Shown piece after piece: positions 6,784-8,550 of a stretch of 8,550 nucleotides of DNA. The position numbers were made by a program, and so were the translations under genes. Below the pieces are notes generated by a model. That model saw only the letters and a list, made by a program, of their open reading frames with translations, was not told the origin of the DNA and did no database searches. The DNA is from an uncultured Clostridia bacterium. Its GTDB lineage: Bacteria > Bacillota > Clostridia > HGM11514. The DNA lies in NCBI GenBank assembly GCA_934489915.1, contig CAKSSZ010000047.1, positions 1 through 8,550 of the forward strand, given 5' to 3'. Positions within the stretch are counted from its first letter, which is position 1; each line of letters begins with the position of its first letter.

Positions 6784-7602
6784 TTATTCGTGAAGTTTCA
6801 GATTGTGCAGCATTTTTACGAATTCAGGGTCATAGTGGTTCACGATTTCGCTCCTGCCCGTATCGAGCGCTGCGATTTTTTCCATATCCTCTTGGGAAAG
6901 TGCGAAGTCCCAAATGTCAAAATTCTGCTCCCTTCTTTCTTTGTGCGTGGATTTCGGAATGACAACCACACCGCGCTGAACATTCCAGCGGAGTGCGACC
7001 TGCGCTGCGCTTTTACCGTATTGATTGCCGATTTCAGTTAAAACGGGATGGGTAAAAATGCCGTATTTCCCTTCGGCAAACGGTCCCCACGCTTCGGGGA
7101 TCACGCCGTATTCCTTCATCAGCTTCAGCGCCGCCTCCTGCTGAAAAAACGGGTGCAGCTCCACCTGATTTACAGCCGGTATGATTTCAACGGTTTCGCA
7201 GAAATCACAAAGCCGTTCCGGGTAAAAATTGCAAACGCCGATGGCACGGATTGCGCCGTCCTTGTATTCCTCCTCCATAGCACGCCAAGCGCCAATATAA
7301 TCGCCCATGGGCTGATGAATCAAATACAAATCCAGATAGTCTGTACCGAGCTTTTTCAGAGATGTTTCCAGGGCTCTTTTGGCGCCGTCATAGCTTGCGT
7401 CCTGTACCCAAAGCTTGGTTGTGATAAAAAGCTCGTCACGGGGAACGCCGCATTTTTTGATCGCCGCTCCGACCGCTTCTTCATTTCTGTATGCCGCCGC
7501 CGTGTCAATGAGACGATACCCCGTCTCGATGGCGTCAAGCACCGCCCGTTCACATTCTGCGCTGTCCGGCACCTGGAATACGCCAAAGCCCTCCAGCGGC
7601 AT
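6784..7602 (-). CDS. Aldo/keto reductase, N-terminally shortened reading frame
   Basis: An NADPH-dependent carbonyl reductase of the diketogulonate-reductase-like AKR group (272 residues from ATG 7602). The catalytic tetrad is intact: D33, Y38, K63 and H96 in the RLIDTAAAYRNEEAVG, TTKLW and LYLIHQP motifs. NQVELHP (145-151) and the cofactor loop IPKSTHKERREQN (215-227) are also present. The frame actually continues upstream to an ATG at 7635 with a perfect AAGGAG site, encoding MEFAT, then TGA, then NNGIK before this methionine; the family normally reads MEYVTLNNGIKMP here. The ATG at 7602 has no good ribosome site, only GGA 6 nt upstream. The product is therefore either lost, made at low level by re-initiation 15 nt after the stop, or the stop is a sequence error. 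It would miss only the first beta-hairpin strand. First gene of the operon with the cupin. Confidence 0.85.
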   Translation of the reverse strand: MPLEGFGVFQVPDSAECERAVLDAIETGYRLIDTAAAYRNEEAVGAAIKKCGVPRDELFITTKLWVQDASYDGAKRALETSLKKLGTDYLDLYLIHQPMGDYIGAWRAMEEEYKDGAIRAIGVCNFYPERLCDFCETVEIIPAVNQVELHPFFQQEAALKLMKEYGVIPEAWGPFAEGKYGIFTHPVLTEIGNQYGKSAAQVALRWNVQRGVVVIPKSTHKERREQNFDIWDFALSQEDMEKIAALDTGRSEIVNHYDPEFVKMLHNLKLHE

Positions 7603-7635
7603 TTTGATTCCGTTGTTTCACGTTGCAAATTCCAT
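7603..7635 (-). pseudogene. Original 5' end of the reductase gene, interrupted by TGA at codon 6
   Basis: ATG at 7635-7633, TGA at 7620-7618, then an open frame into ATG 7602. The AAGGAG site at 7650-7645 is spaced 9 nt from ATG 7635, so ribosomes should start here and stop after MEFAT. The residues on both sides of the TGA match the expected AKR N-terminus, with Leu expected at the stop; a single T-to-G change from TTA would explain it. Confidence 0.8.
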
Positions 7636-7664
7636 CTTTACATTCTCCTTTCTTTTCTGTCATT

Positions 7665-7693
7665 ATTATAACACATTTATGTTCAAATAAAAA
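7665..7693 (-). promoter_or_regulatory. Proximal promoter of the reductase-cupin operon
   Basis: On the minus strand TGTTATAAT gives an extended -10 (TATAAT at 7670-7665). The -35 at 17 nt, TTTTTA (7693-7688), is poor, so the TG element would carry it. The predicted start near 7658 is just upstream of the ribosome site at 7651-7645. Confidence 0.55.
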
Positions 7694-7725
7694 GTACCGG
7701 TTGGGTTCCTTGTGCCTCCCAAGCG
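7689..7725 (-). terminator. Attenuator-like hairpin in the reductase leader
   Basis: On the minus strand CGCTTGGG (7725-7718) and CCCAACCG (7705-7698) form a stem with one mismatch and a 12-nt loop, followed after GTAC by TTTTT (7693-7689). It lies between the distal promoter and the gene, so it could end or attenuate transcripts from that promoter. The stem is modest. Confidence 0.35.
7695..7704. promoter_or_regulatory. Possible TetR operator-like site upstream of the reductase gene
   Basis: TACCGGTTGG differs in one base from TACCGTTTGG, the centre of the TetR operator at 5550-5559. It lies directly upstream of the proximal -35 position. The outer arms are not conserved, so the assignment is tentative. 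Confidence 0.28.
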
Positions 7726-7727
7726 GG

Positions 7728-7737
7728 TTACACTAAA
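7728..7737 (+). repeat. Candidate IS end, left arm of a 10-bp inverted repeat
   Basis: TTACACTAAA here is the exact reverse complement of TTTAGTGTAA at 8378-8387, so the pair encloses the transposase remnant. ISL3 elements have terminal inverted repeats, and the right copy overlaps the transposase stop, where such an end is expected. Bases outside the 10-mer do not match well. Confidence 0.35.
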
Positions 7738-7771
7738 AAGGCAGTCTGCATCACAACCCCACCATTATCGT

Positions 7772-7800
7772 ATTATAACATAAATTTATAAAAATCTCAA
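7772..7800 (-). promoter_or_regulatory. Distal promoter reading toward the reductase operon
   Basis: On the minus strand TTGAGA (7800-7795) and TATAAT (7777-7772) are spaced exactly 17 nt, with TGT before the -10 giving an extended element. The start would be near 7765, leaving a leader of about 130 nt. The ten bases TATTATAACA around this -10 (7771-7780) also occur at the proximal promoter (7664-7673). Confidence 0.6.
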
Positions 7801-7845
7801 GGAACCGTGATAAAAATATTTATAAAATGAGTTTTGTTTTAATTC

Positions 7846-8382
7846 CGCTTGGATAAATATCACTATATCAGACAAGTGATATGGGCATTTGAGAGAGTGA
7901 GAAAAAGAATTCAAAAAAACTACGGAAAAGAAAGCCGGTTGTTATTTAAGTATTCAAAAAAAATATTAACCATGCGCAAAAGCAAGCTGCATTCGTCACA
8001 ATTAGAAAAAGTGGAACACCTATTATATTTTAATGACGATCTACGCAGTGCCTATTATCTGAAAGAATTGTTCTATGAAATACTGGATTGTAAGGACAGC
8101 GTTCGGTGTAAACAAATGCTTTCCAAATGGATTTTAATTGCCCAAAACAGCCGATTGAAGGATTTTCAGGACTGCTCCGCTACGTTTCAAAATTGGGCAA
8201 AGTCAATCCTTAATACATTTGATCATCCCTATACCAACGGATTTACAGAAGGATGTAATAATAAAATTAAAGTATGAAAACGAAATGCTTATGGCTATCG
8301 CAACTTCGATCGATTCAGAAACCGCATTTTGCATATGTTTCATTATAAAACAAAGGCGGCTACGAGTCAACCCCGAATTTAG
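7846..8382 (+). pseudogene. ISL3-family transposase, C-terminal remnant with internal stop
   Basis: The frame starts abruptly at the DKYHYIRQV motif (first usable codon TTG 7849), which in full ISL3 transposases (about 400-450 residues) lies in the middle of the catalytic domain. The N-terminal zinc-ribbon and helix-turn-helix regions and the first catalytic Asp are missing; an in-frame TAA lies at 7840-7842. The remaining part includes the catalytic Glu in TNGFTEGCNNKIKV (E134 from TTG 7849). TGA at 8275-8277 then interrupts the frame, but 34 more residues follow (KRNAYGYRNFDRFRNRILHM and on) to TAG 8380-8382, matching the family's usual C-terminus, with Leu expected at the TGA. The stretch is more AT-rich than the genes to its left. 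No function is expected. Confidence 0.88.
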
Positions 8383-8387
8383 TGTAA
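8378..8387 (-). repeat. Candidate IS end, right arm of a 10-bp inverted repeat
   Basis: TTTAGTGTAA overlaps the TAG of the transposase remnant and mirrors 7728-7737. If it is part of the IS right end, the end lies within some 20 bases of the promoter and hairpin of the next gene. Support is the repeat and its position only. Confidence 0.35.
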
Positions 8388-8391
8388 AGTC

Positions 8392-8420
8392 TTTACGAAA
8401 CCTCCAAGATGATATATAAT
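8392..8420 (+). promoter_or_regulatory. Promoter of the terminal ORF, overlapping a hairpin
   Basis: TTTACG (8392-8397) and TATAAT (8415-8420) are spaced 17 nt. The predicted start is near 8427, inside the right arm of the hairpin at 8398-8441. Transcripts from here would lack the left arm and leave the ribosome site free. Confidence 0.6.
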
Positions 8421-8441
8421 AAAATATCATTTTGGAGGTTT
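8398..8441 (+). promoter_or_regulatory. Long hairpin burying the ribosome binding site of the terminal ORF
   Basis: AAACCTCCAAGATGATAT (8398-8415) pairs with ATATCATTTTGGAGGTTT (8424-8441) over 18 positions, all Watson-Crick except one G-U, with an 8-nt loop. The right arm carries GGAGG (8434-8438), the ribosome site for ATG 8447, and the left arm carries its complement CCTCC. In a read-through RNA the site would be sequestered. The same dyad could also be a repressor operator, since it covers the promoter. A weak T run follows, so termination is a third, less likely, role. Confidence 0.8.
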
Positions 8442-8446
8442 TAATT

Positions 8447-8550
8447 ATGCCAAGGTACAAATTAAGTCCCATTGAGAGGGCAGCAGAAAAAGAACGCAAG
8501 GAGAATTTGCGTAACATCATGAAAGGGCTGGATGTAAAGAATTTTGATGA
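8447..8550 (+). CDS. Unrecognised ORF, 3' end outside window
   Basis: ATG 8447 follows a strong GGAGG at 8434-8438 with 8-nt spacing, and the frame is open for 34 codons to the edge. The visible N-terminus begins MPRYKLSPIERAAEKERKEN and is highly charged, with an amphipathic helical look up to about residue 27. I do not recognise the family. The tight hairpin and promoter control suggest a regulatory or mobile-element protein whose accidental expression is costly, but that is inference. It has its own promoter and lies just downstream of the transposase remnant. Confidence 0.65.
   Translation, partial: MPRYKLSPIERAAEKERKENLRNIMKGLDVKNFD

Larger units (their letters stand above)
7704..7806. 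repeat. 103-bp segment bounded by 9-bp inverted repeats
   Basis: GGTTCCTTG (7704-7712) and CAAGGAACC (7798-7806) are perfect inverted repeats at the two ends of a noncoding stretch between the reductase operon and the transposase remnant. This may be the trace of a small mobile element, or an IS end, or chance. No coding sequence was found inside it. Confidence 0.3.

Noticed and set aside
7603..7635. Selenocysteine readthrough of the TGA in the reductase
   Set aside because: The position is a leucine in a structural strand, not a catalytic residue, and I see no convincing bacterial SECIS hairpin with a GG-type loop just after the TGA. A nonsense mutation or restart is simpler.
7690..7770. 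tRNA or T-box leader upstream of the reductase
   Set aside because: The GGGTT and CCAACC-like bases drew attention, but there is no GGTTCGA T-loop, no cloverleaf and no T-box consensus.
8398..8441. The long hairpin as an ordinary terminator of the transposase
   Set aside because: The outer stem is followed only by a short mixed TTTAATT run and then directly by a start codon; the complementarity to GGAGG and the overlapping promoter fit translation control better, though partial termination cannot be excluded.
1..8550. CRISPR array or defence system
   Set aside because: No regularly spaced repeats and no cas, restriction, retron or other recognised defence genes are present.

Overview
The window looks like a chromosomal segment from a low-to-mid GC Gram-positive anaerobe of the class Clostridia. 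This is inferred from the strong AGGAGG-type ribosome binding sites, near-consensus sigma-A promoters, an Agr-type (LytTR plus GHKL) two-component pair, LCP and flippase genes of a surface-polysaccharide locus, and an ISL3-type transposase remnant. No sequence here fixes the genus. TGA works as a normal stop in at least two genes, so the standard bacterial code applies.

Left part (1-3280, + strand): the end of a cell-surface polysaccharide locus. A 5'-incomplete LytR-CpsA-Psr (LCP) glycopolymer transferase with an extra extracytoplasmic N-terminal region and an extra C-terminal membrane helix is followed 27 nt later by a Wzx-type polysaccharide flippase. The flippase would export the lipid-linked glycan and the LCP protein would attach it to the wall.

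Middle (3321-5317, - strand): an operon of a LytTR response regulator followed by a GHKL sensor kinase, joined by an ATGA stop/start overlap, driven by a clear extended -10 promoter at about 5398-5426. No agrB/agrD-like peptide genes are in view. Divergent from it, a TetR-family regulator (5605-6219) has a textbook promoter (TTGACA-N17-TATAAT) whose spacer is filled by a perfect 7-4-7 palindrome, almost certainly its autoregulatory operator. A strong bidirectional hairpin terminator (6299-6337) separates it from a convergent operon.

Right part (6362-7635, - strand): an aldo/keto reductase gene followed by a small cupin gene, a likely redox or carbonyl detoxification pair that the neighbouring TetR may control. 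The reductase has an in-frame TGA at codon 6 of its natural reading frame, so it is either broken or restarted at an internal ATG. Its upstream region holds two tandem promoters and an attenuator-like hairpin.

Far right (7846-8550): a decayed C-terminal fragment of an ISL3-family transposase, itself interrupted by TGA, and then a new, edge-truncated ORF starting at 8447. The start of this last gene is the most striking regulatory structure in the window: an 18-bp-arm hairpin (8398-8441) buries its ribosome binding site, and the gene's own promoter overlaps the left arm and loop. Read-through transcripts would be folded shut, while transcripts from the local promoter would be open. No CRISPR array, tRNA, rRNA or replication origin was seen.
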